From Lachancea thermotolerans CBS 6340 (Eukaryota; Ascomycota; Saccharomycetes; Saccharomycetales; Saccharomycetaceae), in NCBI RefSeq assembly GCF_000142805.1, contig NC_013079.1, positions 248,001-312,000 of the forward strand: a stretch of DNA of 64,000 bases, read 5' to 3'. Below, in pieces: positions 39,614 through 49,213 of this stretch (position 1 is the stretch's first letter; the number at the start of each line of letters is the position of its first letter). The notes under the pieces were generated by a model. That model had not been told where the DNA came from, did no database searches, and was given only the letters and a program-made list of their open reading frames with translations. A program made the translations under genes and the position numbers.

Positions 39614-41185
39614 ATGGCCGGATTAGGATCCTTGGTTCGAAACTATCGGTTTCTGATCGCCATGTTGTCTGCCGTCATGATGATACTGCTTCTGAGATCG
39701 TCTGCAAGCACTGCTGGTATCTCTGAACAGGTTTCGACGAAGATTGGGCAGACAGACATTGACGATGTCTACAAGACACAACCTATTAAACAGGAGCCAG
39801 GGTACTTGGAGGACGAAAGTATAAAGAAGGCTGACAAGAAGCTTGAAGACGCTGTTAAGCAGAGCCAACAAAACCCAGAATACTCCACCGGTACAAAATG
39901 CACAGAGGAACATCAGTACGTTGTTATGATAGATGCTGGTTCGACCGGCTCGCGTGTTCACATCTATGAGTTTGATATGTGTACCAAGCCGCCAACTCTG
40001 CTCCACGAGACTTTCGAGATGCTGAAACCTGGTTTGTCCTCATATGGCAGTGACCCCGCTGGGGCAGCGCAGTCGCTAGATAAATTGCTCGACCTAGCTG
40101 TCGAGGTTATTCCAGAAAAGAGACGTAAGTGTTCGCCAGTTGCAGTCAAGGCCACTGCAGGCCTCAGAAAACTGGGGGATGAAAAATCCGCCAAGATCCT
40201 GGAAGCGGTCCGCGCGCACCTGGAAAAAGACTACCCTTTCCCGGTTGTGGAGAATGGTGCTGTCGTGATGACCGGCGATGAAGAAGGCGTCTACGCTTGG
40301 ATTACTGCTAACTACTTATTGGGGAATATTGCCGGCAGGGAAAAGGTTCCCACGGCCGCGACTTTCGACCTTGGTGGTGGTTCTACCCAGATTGTTTTTG
40401 AACCTGCCTTCCCACCTAACGAAAAAATGATTGAGGGCGAACACAAGTACCCTCTACAATTTGGCGACGAAAAGTACACCTTGTATCAGTTTTCACATCT
40501 CGGATACGGTCTCATGGAGGGAAGAAACAAAGTCAATTCTCTCTTGGTCGAAAATGCCATCAAAGACAAAAAAATTTCCAAAGACGACAAGGTCGCTAAG
40601 CTCTTTTCGCCATGTTTACCCCCAGGCGCGATAGCTGAAGACGTTGAGGTTGAGATGCCTGACAAGACCTCAAAAACCGTTACTTTCGAGGGTCCTGTTA
40701 CTCCTGCTGGTCCACAATGTCGCGCTTTAGCCGAGAAGGTCTTGCACAAAGATGCCAAATGTTCAGAGCCGCCTTGCTCCTTCAACGGTGTCCACCAGCC
40801 CTCTTTGGTACGCACGTTCAAGGAGTCCAATGACCTTTACGTTTTCTCGTATTTCTACGACAAGACCCAACCATTAGGATTGCCATCCTCATTCACTCTT
40901 CAGGAACTCGCAGATCTTGCAAGAATGGTATGCAACGGGGAATCCGTTTGGGAAAGCGTCTTTAGTGGCATTCCAGGATCTATTGAAAAACTTGAGAAAG
41001 AGCCTCAGTGGTGCTTGGATTTGTCCTTTCAAGTTGCTTTACTCCATACAGGCTACGACATCCCGCTATACCGCGAGCTCAAGACCGCTGAGAAAATCTC
41101 CGACTACGAGCTGGGCTGGTGTCTGGGAGCTTCCTTACCTTTACTCGAAGGCAAGGACTGGAAATGTAAGATAGAACAGACTTGA
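39614..41185 (+). CDS. GDA1: Gda1, Golgi guanosine diphosphatase
   Basis: A 523-residue type II Golgi membrane apyrase (S. cerevisiae 518). It hydrolyses GDP released by mannosyltransferases to GMP, which is then exchanged for cytosolic GDP-mannose. The membrane anchor is at about 11-28; the four apyrase regions are seen as [11 protein letters not shown] (about 106), [18 protein letters not shown] and [13 protein letters not shown]. It is the YEL042W counterpart. It is functionally tied to the mannosyltransferase Anp1 encoded 9 kb further on. Confidence 0.95.
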   Translation: MAGLGSLVRNYRFLIAMLSAVMMILLLRSSASTAGISEQVSTKIGQTDIDDVYKTQPIKQEPGYLEDESIKKADKKLEDAVKQSQQNPEYSTGTKCTEEHQYVVMIDAGSTGSRVHIYEFDMCTKPPTLLHETFEMLKPGLSSYGSDPAGAAQSLDKLLDLAVEVIPEKRRKCSPVAVKATAGLRKLGDEKSAKILEAVRAHLEKDYPFPVVENGAVVMTGDEEGVYAWITANYLLGNIAGREKVPTAATFDLGGGSTQIVFEPAFPPNEKMIEGEHKYPLQFGDEKYTLYQFSHLGYGLMEGRNKVNSLLVENAIKDKKISKDDKVAKLFSPCLPPGAIAEDVEVEMPDKTSKTVTFEGPVTPAGPQCRALAEKVLHKDAKCSEPPCSFNGVHQPSLVRTFKESNDLYVFSYFYDKTQPLGLPSSFTLQELADLARMVCNGESVWESVFSGIPGSIEKLEKEPQWCLDLSFQVALLHTGYDIPLYRELKTAEKISDYELGWCLGASLPLLEGKDWKCKIEQT

Positions 41186-41513
41186 AGAGTTTCACGCTCG
41201 GCTTACGTAGTGTACAGCTCTTTGCCTCGCTTTTGATGTGTGCGTAAGGTGTGATACCTTCAACTCCCTCTCGTGACATACTATTGAACGAGAGACTTGC
41301 TTTACTTAAATTTATAATAAAGCTCATGCAAAAAGATAACAATCTAAGAGCGCAAAACCAGGACGGGCAGAAGATCTTTTAGGGAAAAGTGCATTTATAG
41401 ACAAAGCTTCAGCAGTGACTTTCAAAGCAGGGGCATTCCGCTACAAGTTTAAATAATTTCAAAACAGCCAACAACCCGGAAGGAATACTTCAAAAGATCC
41501 ATTTTGCAATATA
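41186..41513. promoter_or_regulatory. GDA1-NAD kinase intergenic region
   Basis: 328 bp. Nothing specific seen. Confidence 0.3.
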
Positions 41514-43112
41514 ATGGCAAGGCACGGGGACGCACCTTTCTCTGTACCGCTTTCCAGGGAATTATCGCCACTTTCGCGCACACTAACAGATGGTGGCGAA
41601 AAGAAGTCGCACGGCACAAACTCCAAAGGTAAGGGCGAAATCACCAACAAAAGCAAGCGCTCCAAAAGCGTGTCTCATCTAGCAGACCGCAACAAGATCC
41701 TTGGCAGCAGGATGACGCCTATCAAGCCTGAGGAGCAAAAAGTGCCCGAAGAGCCTCTCGAAGATCCATTGGAAGAACCTCACCGCGTGGACACAGCGGA
41801 AAAGGTTTTCAGGCGACTTTCTGTCGGCTCAAACGACATGAGAAGGGCCACATCGCATGCCCAGCTGTCGTCAACGGCACATGGCATGCGTTTGCTTTCC
41901 AAGGACATCCAAAAGTCAATGGTTGTTTTGCAAGTGAACAGGTTGATGATAGTGACCAAAAAGCAAGATTCATCGTTGGTTTATCTCACGCGAGAGATGG
42001 TGGAGTGGATTCTCGTCAACTACCCCGAAATTGAAATTTACGTCGATGAAACGATCGAGTGCTCCAACAGGTTTGATACAAAGGGCATAATCAGAGACAG
42101 CAGATGCGGATCCAACAGAATTAAGACTTGGAGTCCCGAGCTTGTTGCCAAAAAGGACGACTTTTTTGATTTGGTGATAACTCTTGGTGGTGACGGGACT
42201 GTGCTGTATGTTTCCTCTCTATTCCAGAGAAGTATCCCGCCTGTTATGTCCTTCTCGCTAGGTTCCCTTGGATTCCTCACCAACTTCAACTATGAGAACT
42301 TCAGACAGTCTTTGCCAAGGGTGCTAAACTCCAAAATTAGGAGTAAGATGAGAATGCGTTTATGCTGCAGGGTATTCAGGAAGCGTAAGCCTAACAAGGA
42401 AAACAACAACTCTCGTTCCAGGAAGAAATTTACCATGATTGGCGAGTACCATGTACTGAACGAGTTGACAATCGATCGGGGCCCAAGCGCTTTTATTTCG
42501 ATGCTGGAGGTGTTTGGCGATAATTCACTGCTCACCGTAGCTCAAGCAGACGGGCTGATTATTGCTACTCCAACAGGCTCAACAGCTTACTCGTTGAGCG
42601 CTGGTGGCTCCCTCGTCTACCCCAGTGTCAACGCTATTGCCGTTACCCCAATATGCCCTCACACTCTGAGTTTCCGTCCCATCATTCTCCCTGACAGCAT
42701 GAAGTTAAAGGTGAAGGTGCCGCTTAATTCTCGAGCAACAGCATGGGCTGCGTTTGACGGAAAGAACCGTGTTGAATTGTTCAAAGGTGACTACGTCTGC
42801 ATAACTGCTAGCCCCCACTCCTTCCCTACCCTTGAATCTTCTCCAACGGAATTTATTGACAGTATTAGCAGGACCCTGAACTGGAATGCCCGCGAACCTC
42901 AGAAGTCCTTCGCGCATATGTTGTCCCAAAAGAACCAAAAGAACTACGTCAGTGATACAGAAAAACAAAAACAAGACCAGCCCGAAGTGCGTGCGCCGTC
43001 CGATGAAGAAGAAGAAGAAGGCGAATCTGACTCCGAATCTCCGTCTCAGTTTAGACCAAAAGCCGCATCTTCCGCCGCATCACCCAAACTGAAGCCAAAT
43101 TTCCAGTTATAG
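41514..43112 (+). CDS. UTR1: ATP-NAD kinase, single counterpart of UTR1 and YEF1
   Basis: Phosphorylates NAD(H) to NADP(H). The 532-residue protein (Utr1 530, Yef1 495) has a basic Ser/Lys-rich N-terminus, then the kinase core with LGGDGTVLY at about 224-232, FSLGSLGFLTNFNYENF, and TPTGSTAYSLSAGGSLVYP split at about 351-369; an acidic Ser/Glu tail follows. No mitochondrial presequence like that of Pos5 is visible, so it is likely cytosolic. It corresponds to both YJR049C and YEL041W, which arose by the genome duplication absent here. Confidence 0.94.
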   Translation: MARHGDAPFSVPLSRELSPLSRTLTDGGEKKSHGTNSKGKGEITNKSKRSKSVSHLADRNKILGSRMTPIKPEEQKVPEEPLEDPLEEPHRVDTAEKVFRRLSVGSNDMRRATSHAQLSSTAHGMRLLSKDIQKSMVVLQVNRLMIVTKKQDSSLVYLTREMVEWILVNYPEIEIYVDETIECSNRFDTKGIIRDSRCGSNRIKTWSPELVAKKDDFFDLVITLGGDGTVLYVSSLFQRSIPPVMSFSLGSLGFLTNFNYENFRQSLPRVLNSKIRSKMRMRLCCRVFRKRKPNKENNNSRSRKKFTMIGEYHVLNELTIDRGPSAFISMLEVFGDNSLLTVAQADGLIIATPTGSTAYSLSAGGSLVYPSVNAIAVTPICPHTLSFRPIILPDSMKLKVKVPLNSRATAWAAFDGKNRVELFKGDYVCITASPHSFPTLESSPTEFIDSISRTLNWNAREPQKSFAHMLSQKNQKNYVSDTEKQKQDQPEVRAPSDEEEEEGESDSESPSQFRPKAASSAASPKLKPNFQL

Positions 43113-43334
43113 TAAAAATTTAGCAGTTTAAACCGTAATTGGGTATTTTGGACCGCGAAAAAAAAAAACTTCAGTGTAAAAAAACAAACAGAAGATGCAT
43201 GGGGAGATGTTGGAATCGCACAGTCAAACAAGCGCGATCCGTCGAAAAATTGTTATAAAAAGTTTAAGAATGGCGAACTAGTATATTGTTCGGGGTCTAG
43301 ACCCTATCTTGTAACAAGTGTACGCAATCGAAGA
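43113..43334 (+). promoter_or_regulatory. UTR2 promoter with an SCB-like site
   Basis: A CGCGAAA (43154-43160), which fits the Swi4/SBF consensus CRCGAAA, is followed by a long A run about 170 bp before the ATG. One short match only. Confidence 0.3.
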
Positions 43335-44738
43335 ATGGCGGGTTCAAAGCTGTTCTTTTTGAGTGCCATCTCTGCTCTGACATCTGTCGTTGCGGCAGCT
43401 ACCACTGAAAAGGTTGTCTACTGTAACGAAACCTTAGCTGCCTGTCCTGAAGACAAACCATGCTGCTCGCAGTATGGTGTATGTGGTTCTGGGTCGTACT
43501 GCTTGGGAGGTTGTAACCCCAGATATTCGCACAACATTACTGCATGTATGCCAATGCCTGTATGCAAAGACTTTCAAACCGTTTTTAGCAACTACAGTGG
43601 GGATTTACAATCTCAATACACGTACCTGGGCGATGCTGAGAAGCATGACTGGATCTACGAAGGATACACCATGGATTACGACAAAGAGGATGCTCTAGTT
43701 CTTGCGATGCCTAAGAACTCTGGTGGTACTGTGTTGTCTTCAACTAGATACGTCTGGTACGGTAAAGTCGGCGCGAGACTTAAAACCTCTCACGACGCTG
43801 GTGTCGTCACTGCTTTCATTATGTTTTCTTCGGTCCAGGACGAAATCGACTACGAATATGTCGGAAACAATTTAACTCAAGTTCAAACCAATTACTATTT
43901 TGAAGGTGTCCAAAACTGGACTCATTCCACCAATGTCAGTACCACTGATACCTTCGACAATTATCACCTGTATGAAGTTGACTGGCATGAGGATCACATC
44001 GACTGGCTGATAGACGGCGAGGTTAGCAGAACTCTATTAAAGAATTCTACTTTCAACGCTACTTCTGGTGAATACATGTTCCCACAGACTCCTGCACGTA
44101 TCCAGATCTCTATATGGCCTGGTGGTAATGCCACCAACCCCGTGGGCACTAGGAGCTGGGCTGGTGGTGAAATTAACTGGGACTCTTCAGATATCCAGGA
44201 CTATGGCTACTACTACGCTCTCTTACAAGGCGTCAACGTGACTTGTTACGATCCCCCTGCCGGAACTGTTAAGAATGGTTCTGTTTCTTACGAGTACATT
44301 AGCTCAGAGAACTTTACCCAAAACTACGTTGCCATCACAAACGGCACTACTGTCATGGGCTCAGCTGACGATACCGGGTATAACCCTGAGGACGGCAAGT
44401 CTTCATCGAGCTCATCGAGCTCATCGAGCTCATCGCCCGCTGCTTCGAAGTCTACTCAGAAGGGCTCTTCTTCTACGGATAAGTCTTCAAGCACTGAATC
44501 AGGTCTCAAAGTCGCCACTGGATCTAGCTCTGTTTCCTCAGCCAAACAGTCTGGATTCGTGCAAAACATTAACAGTGCGTCCAGCTCTGCTACCGGCAAG
44601 AGCTCTGCCACGAGCACTGGTAGCTCTGCTACAAGCACTGGTGGTGCTGCCGGTTTGTCATACGCTCCAATTAGCAACAATGGCCTAATGCATATTGCCA
44701 TGGGCTTGTTCGGAGCAGCATTTGCTTTCTTGTACTAA
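43335..44738 (+). CDS. UTR2: Utr2, GPI-anchored chitin-glucan transglycosylase (CRH family)
   Basis: Links chitin to beta-1,6- and beta-1,3-glucan in the cell wall. 467 residues, the same as S. cerevisiae Utr2. Order of parts: signal peptide (1-22), cysteine-rich chitin-binding CBM18 region (about 28-62, with CPEDKPCCSQYGVCGSGSYC), GH16 domain with the active site DEIDYE (catalytic glutamates about 170 and 174), a long Ser/Thr tail with a 9-base repeat, and a hydrophobic GPI-attachment end. Many N-glycosylation sequons. It is the YEL040W counterpart. Confidence 0.95.
   Translation: MAGSKLFFLSAISALTSVVAAATTEKVVYCNETLAACPEDKPCCSQYGVCGSGSYCLGGCNPRYSHNITACMPMPVCKDFQTVFSNYSGDLQSQYTYLGDAEKHDWIYEGYTMDYDKEDALVLAMPKNSGGTVLSSTRYVWYGKVGARLKTSHDAGVVTAFIMFSSVQDEIDYEYVGNNLTQVQTNYYFEGVQNWTHSTNVSTTDTFDNYHLYEVDWHEDHIDWLIDGEVSRTLLKNSTFNATSGEYMFPQTPARIQISIWPGGNATNPVGTRSWAGGEINWDSSDIQDYGYYYALLQGVNVTCYDPPAGTVKNGSVSYEYISSENFTQNYVAITNGTTVMGSADDTGYNPEDGKSSSSSSSSSSSSPAASKSTQKGSSSTDKSSSTESGLKVATGSSSVSSAKQSGFVQNINSASSSATGKSSATSTGSSATSTGGAAGLSYAPISNNGLMHIAMGLFGAAFAFLY
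44403..44429. repeat. 9-base tandem repeat in UTR2
   Basis: Three perfect copies of TCATCGAGC plus a partial fourth, coding for Ser residues in the cell-wall spacer, a place where length often varies. Confidence 0.85.
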
Positions 44739-45118
44739 TTAGCCCCAGTCGTATCTTTTTACGCAATGTGTATATACCCCGCAATATAATTTGCGAAACG
44801 TAATTCGATATCTACGTTATTCTAATGAATGCTCACTCGCGACATTACGAGAATTTCCCCGCAGCTCTCGCAAGTATCGGACTGAGCGGGCGAATCTGTA
44901 TTGCTTCGAACACTTTGAAGTCAAGTCCTCCCCAGACTTAATCACAACTAATCTTATCTTAATCATTTCATTAAATAAAGTGGAATCTATAGTCAACTAT
45001 TAACAAGTGCCGCGTGGAAATAGATTTTATAATAAATATGTTGTCGTAAAGGGCGCTAAGGTCGCATTGCAAAACATTTTAATGCAAGGTTTAGGAAAAA
45101 TGGTATTACGCAAGCTGC
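44739..45118. other. UTR2-CYC1 convergent spacer
   Basis: 380 bp between two 3' ends, A+T rich. No gene seen. Confidence 0.3.
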
Positions 45119-45451
45119 TTATTTGCAGGCCTTAACCATGTAGGTGATCAGGTCGTTTCTGTCCTTCTCCTTCTTCAAACCACCGAAGGCCATCTTGGTA
45201 CCTGGGATGTACTTCTTTGGGTTTTCCAAGTAGTCAGACATGGTCTGCTCGGACCACTGGACATTCTTCTTGATGTTAGCGTCGGTGTAGGAGTAGCCCT
45301 CAGCCTGGCCGGAGTTACGGCCAAAGACACCGTGCAAGTTAGGACCGACCTTGTGTGGTCCGCCCTTCTCGACGGTGTGGCACTGTAGACATCTGGTCTT
45401 GAACAGGGTAGCACCCTTCTTCTCGGAACCTTTCTTGTATGGAGCTGGCAT
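45119..45451 (-). CDS. CYC1: Cytochrome c, single counterpart of CYC1 and CYC7
   Basis: The mitochondrial electron carrier between complexes III and IV. 110 residues; the haem-binding CLQCH is at C21-C24-H25, the axial methionine is M87 in GTKMAFGG, and the helix LITYMVKAC closes the protein. It corresponds to YJR048W and YEL039C, the two isoforms that S. cerevisiae keeps for aerobic and low-oxygen use; only one gene exists at this locus. The upstream region has a TATA box, a Hap1-like element and a CCAAT box. Confidence 0.96.
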   Translation of the reverse strand: MPAPYKKGSEKKGATLFKTRCLQCHTVEKGGPHKVGPNLHGVFGRNSGQAEGYSYTDANIKKNVQWSEQTMSDYLENPKKYIPGTKMAFGGLKKEKDRNDLITYMVKACK

Positions 45452-45529
45452 TATTCGGAGTTTAGTCTTGTTTCTTGACGGTGGTGTCTAAGAAGAAGCT
45501 TTGTCGCTAGCTCTCATGTTTCTGTCCCA

Positions 45530-45537
45530 TATTTATA
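45530..45537 (-). promoter_or_regulatory. TATA box of cytochrome c gene
   Basis: TATAAATA on the minus strand, about 80 bp before the CYC1 ATG. Confidence 0.55.
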
Positions 45538-45552
45538 GCTTTCTCGCAGCAA

Positions 45553-45564
45553 CGGAAACATCGG
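45553..45564. promoter_or_regulatory. Hap1-like element in CYC1 promoter
   Basis: CGG-AAACAT-CGG: two CGG half-sites in direct repeat with 6-base spacing, one mismatch from CGGNNNTANCGG, about 100 bp before the ATG. The 15-mer around it recurs in the eIF5A promoter. An inverted CCAAT (ATTGG at 45706-45710), a possible Hap2/3/4/5 site, lies further upstream. Confidence 0.5.
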
Positions 45565-46146
45565 TGCTCTTTTTTCCATTTCAAAATATGCAAACTTGTC
45601 CGCTACAGCGCGATATTCGCGGCGCCCATACTGCTGCGCGAAGCTCTCGCTGCGCCAGTGCCGATCGAAGTTCCCAGTGCAGTAAAATTTTTGAGGAACG
45701 ATCCGATTGGTTCGTCAACTATGACATGAAGTCACATGAGACGAAACACATCACCATTGACGGATATGCTTTTGTATGGTCTTAGCCGCTGAAGTCCCTC
45801 AAGGCATGGGCATTGAAATTTGCACTTTTTGTGTTAACGAAAGCAATGTTCGTATCTCAGATATCAGCTGAGTGCGTACCCTCAAGGACTGGCTCGGCAG
45901 TTTGCTAACTCGCAAGCAGCTCGTTCACGCTCGTCTCCATACATTTCAGCAATAAAATGAAAAACGCAGAACAAATCTGTCGCTTCACCACACTGCACAT
46001 TCACTTAGGTTTTTGAATATCATGACGAAGCTTTAAGAAGCGTCAAAGGGCCTGTGTAAGCGTCTTTTAAACAAGCTGCGGGAGCTGGGGGTTTGTCAAG
46101 GGTTCAAGGATATATAAATGACAAACTCCTAATATATACAAATCGA

Positions 46147-46161
46147 TATCACATATAACGA
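46147..46161. repeat. 15-base direct repeat, copy 1
   Basis: TATCACATATAACGA; an identical copy lies 306 bp to the right. Counting flanks, 18 of 20 positions agree. Confidence 0.75.
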
Positions 46162-46452
46162 GTACCTCTTGTCGCAGCGAGGCAGCAATCAAGCTTGACT
46201 GGGCTTAGCAACCTGGTGTGACGCGTTTTATCCCGTGGAAAACCCTTAATAACCCGCAGCCGATATGAGCTCTTTCCCTTGTAGTTATACAAGTGAGATA
46301 CAAAGTACAAGTCTTTAGCATTTCGAAAGATCCTCAGATTGACTCTCCACATATAGATGGCATCATGCGAAAGAATATTACTGTAGACGAAGATTTCTAA
46401 CATAACTAGAAGCCTCAGGGCCCGTAAAACTCGCATAAACAGATGTAAACGT

Positions 46453-46467
46453 TATCACATATAACGA
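46453..46467. repeat. 15-base direct repeat, copy 2
   Basis: Identical to 46147-46161; 80 bp before the favoured UTR4 ATG. Confidence 0.75.
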
Positions 46468-46546
46468 ATATTCACTGATAGACATCTTGTAGCCTCTCAT
46501 GGACGATCCTATGATATCCTATATCATCGTAGAACCAAGGTTTGAA

Positions 46547-47200
46547 ATGGCATACGCAGCTGTTTTGTTGGACATAGAGGGTACAGTGTGCCCCATTTCA
46601 TTCGTGAAAGAAAGCTTGTTTCCATTCTTTTTGAAACAGGTTGATACTCTTTGTTCATCACAAGACCTACAGGTACAGCGGCTCTTGACACAGTTCCAAG
46701 TAGATGATGTGGCAGGCCATATCCGCAGCCTAGTTGCTCGCGACGTGAAGGATCCGATCCTGAAGCAGCTGCAAGGCCTCGTATGGGAGAATGGCTACAA
46801 AGACGGCCAAATCAAAGCGCCGGTCTACGACGACGCCATCAAATTCATCAAAAATTCCGATGTGCCAGTCTACATCTACTCCAGTGGCTCTGTGAAGGCA
46901 CAGAAACTTCTTTTTCAATATGTTGAGTCACGCAGCAACACGCTAGACTTGCGTCCTTTCATCAAAGGGTACTTCGACATCAACACCTCCGGCGTTAAAA
47001 CTCAGAGTGAATCCTACGCAAGAATCGCAAACAACGTTGGAATCAAGCCTAATGGCGTGCTTTTCATTAGCGACAACCCTTTTGAACTCGACGCCGCTAA
47101 GATTACAGGGATGCAAACTATGTTAGCCGTTAGACCTGGCAATAGCGAGGTGAGGGATGCATTGAAGTACAATCCCGTCACCAACTTCGACGATCTGTAG
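46547..47200 (+). CDS. UTR4: Utr4, enolase-phosphatase E1 of methionine salvage
   Basis: HAD-superfamily enzyme that enolises and dephosphorylates 2,3-diketo-5-methylthio-1-phosphopentane in the methylthioadenosine cycle. About 217 residues (S. cerevisiae 227). The HAD motif I region LLDIEGTVCPISFV starts at residue 7 (D9, E11); VKDPILKQLQG, QIKAPVYDDAI, YIYSSGSVKAQKLLF and FISDNPFELDAAK follow in family order. I prefer the ATG at 46547 because yeast Utr4 also starts a few residues before the motif; an in-frame ATG at 46499 would add 16 residues. It is the YEL038W counterpart. Confidence 0.94.
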   Translation: MAYAAVLLDIEGTVCPISFVKESLFPFFLKQVDTLCSSQDLQVQRLLTQFQVDDVAGHIRSLVARDVKDPILKQLQGLVWENGYKDGQIKAPVYDDAIKFIKNSDVPVYIYSSGSVKAQKLLFQYVESRSNTLDLRPFIKGYFDINTSGVKTQSESYARIANNVGIKPNGVLFISDNPFELDAAKITGMQTMLAVRPGNSEVRDALKYNPVTNFDDL

Positions 47201-47298
47201 TGAACAGCATACCGAATTACCGAGGTTTGCATCCTTCGAGAGGAAGGTTAAGACACAAGATGCCTACACCTGGAATTGCCTATATATACAATGCATAT

Positions 47299-47864
47299 TT
47301 AGTCAGCATACTCGCTGAAAAGCATGTTTGCGGCTATTTCTTCATTCTTGTCACAAGCAAAGTAGACTTGGACAACAAGAGTTCTTTCAAACCCCAGCTC
47401 GCACAACCGCGAGATGGCTTCCTGGTCCTGTGGCGAGATCTCGAGCTGTGGGGCTTGCTCTGCGCCCTCCACATCAGCGCCAGCAAGTGCACCTTCGGCA
47501 CCGGCTTCCATTCCTGCATCGCCCTCCATGATGCCTTCTGGAAGTGAGCCGCCGACAGCTTCTAGCAGCATACTAATAAACATCTCAGGGTTGGTCATGA
47601 TTTGCTCGCGCAGCTCGGGGTACCTCGTGCTCAGGCTTTCCAGCAAAGGAGGCAAAGCTTCTGGGTTTCCCGTTACAACCTGTCTTAGAGAAAGAAGGTC
47701 TTCCATGGTCAGACCAATGGTGCCTGGAGCGCGGGCACTATCGCCGCCTTCTTCACCACCGGCAGAAGCGGCTGCCTGTGCAAACAAGTCATCAGAAGAG
47801 GCCTGCTGCTCCTCATGTTCCTGGGGCTGCTGGGTCTCATGCGATTCTTGTGCTTGGGGCTCCG

Positions 47865-47905
<41 letters not shown>

Positions 47906-48474
47906 GGCTGCTGGGTTTGCTGTAGATGTTCTGGGATCCCCATGAGTAGGTATTCGACCGCTCTGTCTGGGTTGTTGAAGGCAGCTCTCAAAGCTCTTTC
48001 AACCTGTTCGCGGTCGTATCCCATCTCCATAATTCTTTGTACGGTCTCGTCGCGGCGGGAACCAGTCACAAACGCTGGATCAGTGGGAGCTGTAGAAGAT
48101 GCTGGTGCAGCAGCAGCAGGCGCACTGGTCTGCTCCGAAGTGCCCGCGTTCTCTCCAGACGGCGCAGAAGCCGCTGAACTCGAAGGAGCAGAGGGCTCTG
48201 CTGGTTTTTGCTCGGAGGGAGGAACCGTAGTTTTAGTGGTGGTTGATTTCTTCTTGGATATCATGAATATTACTTGGTCGCCATCATTTAGCTTGTAGTC
48301 TGCTATCGTGCGGTCATCTTGAAGTATTTTGCCGGAGTAGATGAGTTTGATTTGAGATTCGTCGCAGTCTTTGTTTTCCGCCAATCTCTGCTTCGCCTCA
48401 CTTATAGTGGAGCCTGAGTCCAGTTCCAGGGCCAGAACCTGCTTTTTGAAGTCCTTGAAGTTGATTTTAACCAT
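47299..48474 (-). CDS. RAD23: Rad23, repair and proteasome shuttle protein
   Basis: 391 residues (S. cerevisiae 398). Parts in order: ubiquitin-like domain (1-75), a first UBA domain at about 142-182 ([17 protein letters not shown]), a poly-Gln linker, the Rad4-binding STI1/XPCB domain at about 250-305 ([16 protein letters not shown]), and a C-terminal UBA at about 345-388. It stabilises Rad4 in nucleotide excision repair and delivers ubiquitinated proteins to the proteasome. It is the YEL037C counterpart. An exact Rpn4 site in the promoter supports co-regulation with proteasome genes. Confidence 0.96.
47865..47900. repeat. (CAACAG/AACAGC)6 repeat coding poly-Gln in RAD23
   Basis: Six copies of a 6-base unit, mixing CAA and CAG codons, between UBA1 and the Rad4-binding domain. 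Confidence 0.9.
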
Positions 48475-49213
48475 TGGTCGGATACTGCTTTTGTCTATGT
48501 AGATAGAAACTCAAAATCCTCAGCTCAATTTTGCCACCGGTGGGTGAGAGAACAGTCAAGATTATATGAACTACGTGCATGGTGATGTAACAGCGCAATG
48601 ACGCCGTTTTAACAATTGGACGCCGAAAAGCTACGAGAAGCCAGAATCTCTCTCAATGAGAGGGTATTCGAGCCTTTGGATAGTAGTACGAAGCCTTTTA
48701 ACACTTTTCTGGGGACTCTAAGGATATCTAGCGTAAGAAAAGTTGCAGACACAAAAGCTCTCCAGAGCTCTAAAGCGAAGGCACATGCGATAGGGTTTAC
48801 GAAATCATAGGAGAGGACCTTTTTTCACTAGTCTGAAATCTTTCCTATCTTCTGTATAATCTGGCTATATTAATCGGGATATTCCAAACAGCGGCAAAAA
48901 CGTACCTTGCCACAATTATGTGAGAGAATGGGTGGACAGTGGATTGAGCCAGTCACCACAGGCTCCTAGAGTACGTGCGCGCGTCGTTTTACAACGTTTC
49001 ACTTGTAGTTATGCTTTCAGCTTGCCTTGTAAGATCATGTCACTTTTTACCATATTGACATTATAATAGATATTCAGTAATGGGCAGCGACTTATATGAT
49101 GTGAGAGTGTATGCCTCAATGGGTCTATAATGACTATTAATACACAGGTGAGAGCAAGCAAGAGAAGACCAGGTTTTACCCATGCATCGCAGAGCAAGCT
49201 CGGCGATACAGCC
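48475..49213. promoter_or_regulatory. RAD23 upstream / ANP1 downstream region
   Basis: 740 bp. RAD23 control site listed separately. A 64-codon frame (48616-48810, plus) without any ATG is present and is not called as a gene. Confidence 0.35.
48530..48538 (-). promoter_or_regulatory. Rpn4 (PACE) site of RAD23
   Basis: GGTGGCAAA on the minus strand, an exact match to the proteasome-associated control element, 56 bp before the RAD23 ATG. RAD23 is a known Rpn4 target in S. cerevisiae. Confidence 0.75.

Larger units (their letters stand above)
45452..46546. promoter_or_regulatory. CYC1-UTR4 divergent upstream region
   Basis: 1.1 kb. Left part: CYC1 control sites, listed separately. Right part: a 15-base direct repeat (46147-46161 and 46453-46467) around a 95-codon minus-strand frame (46149-46436) of unknown status. 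Confidence 0.4.
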
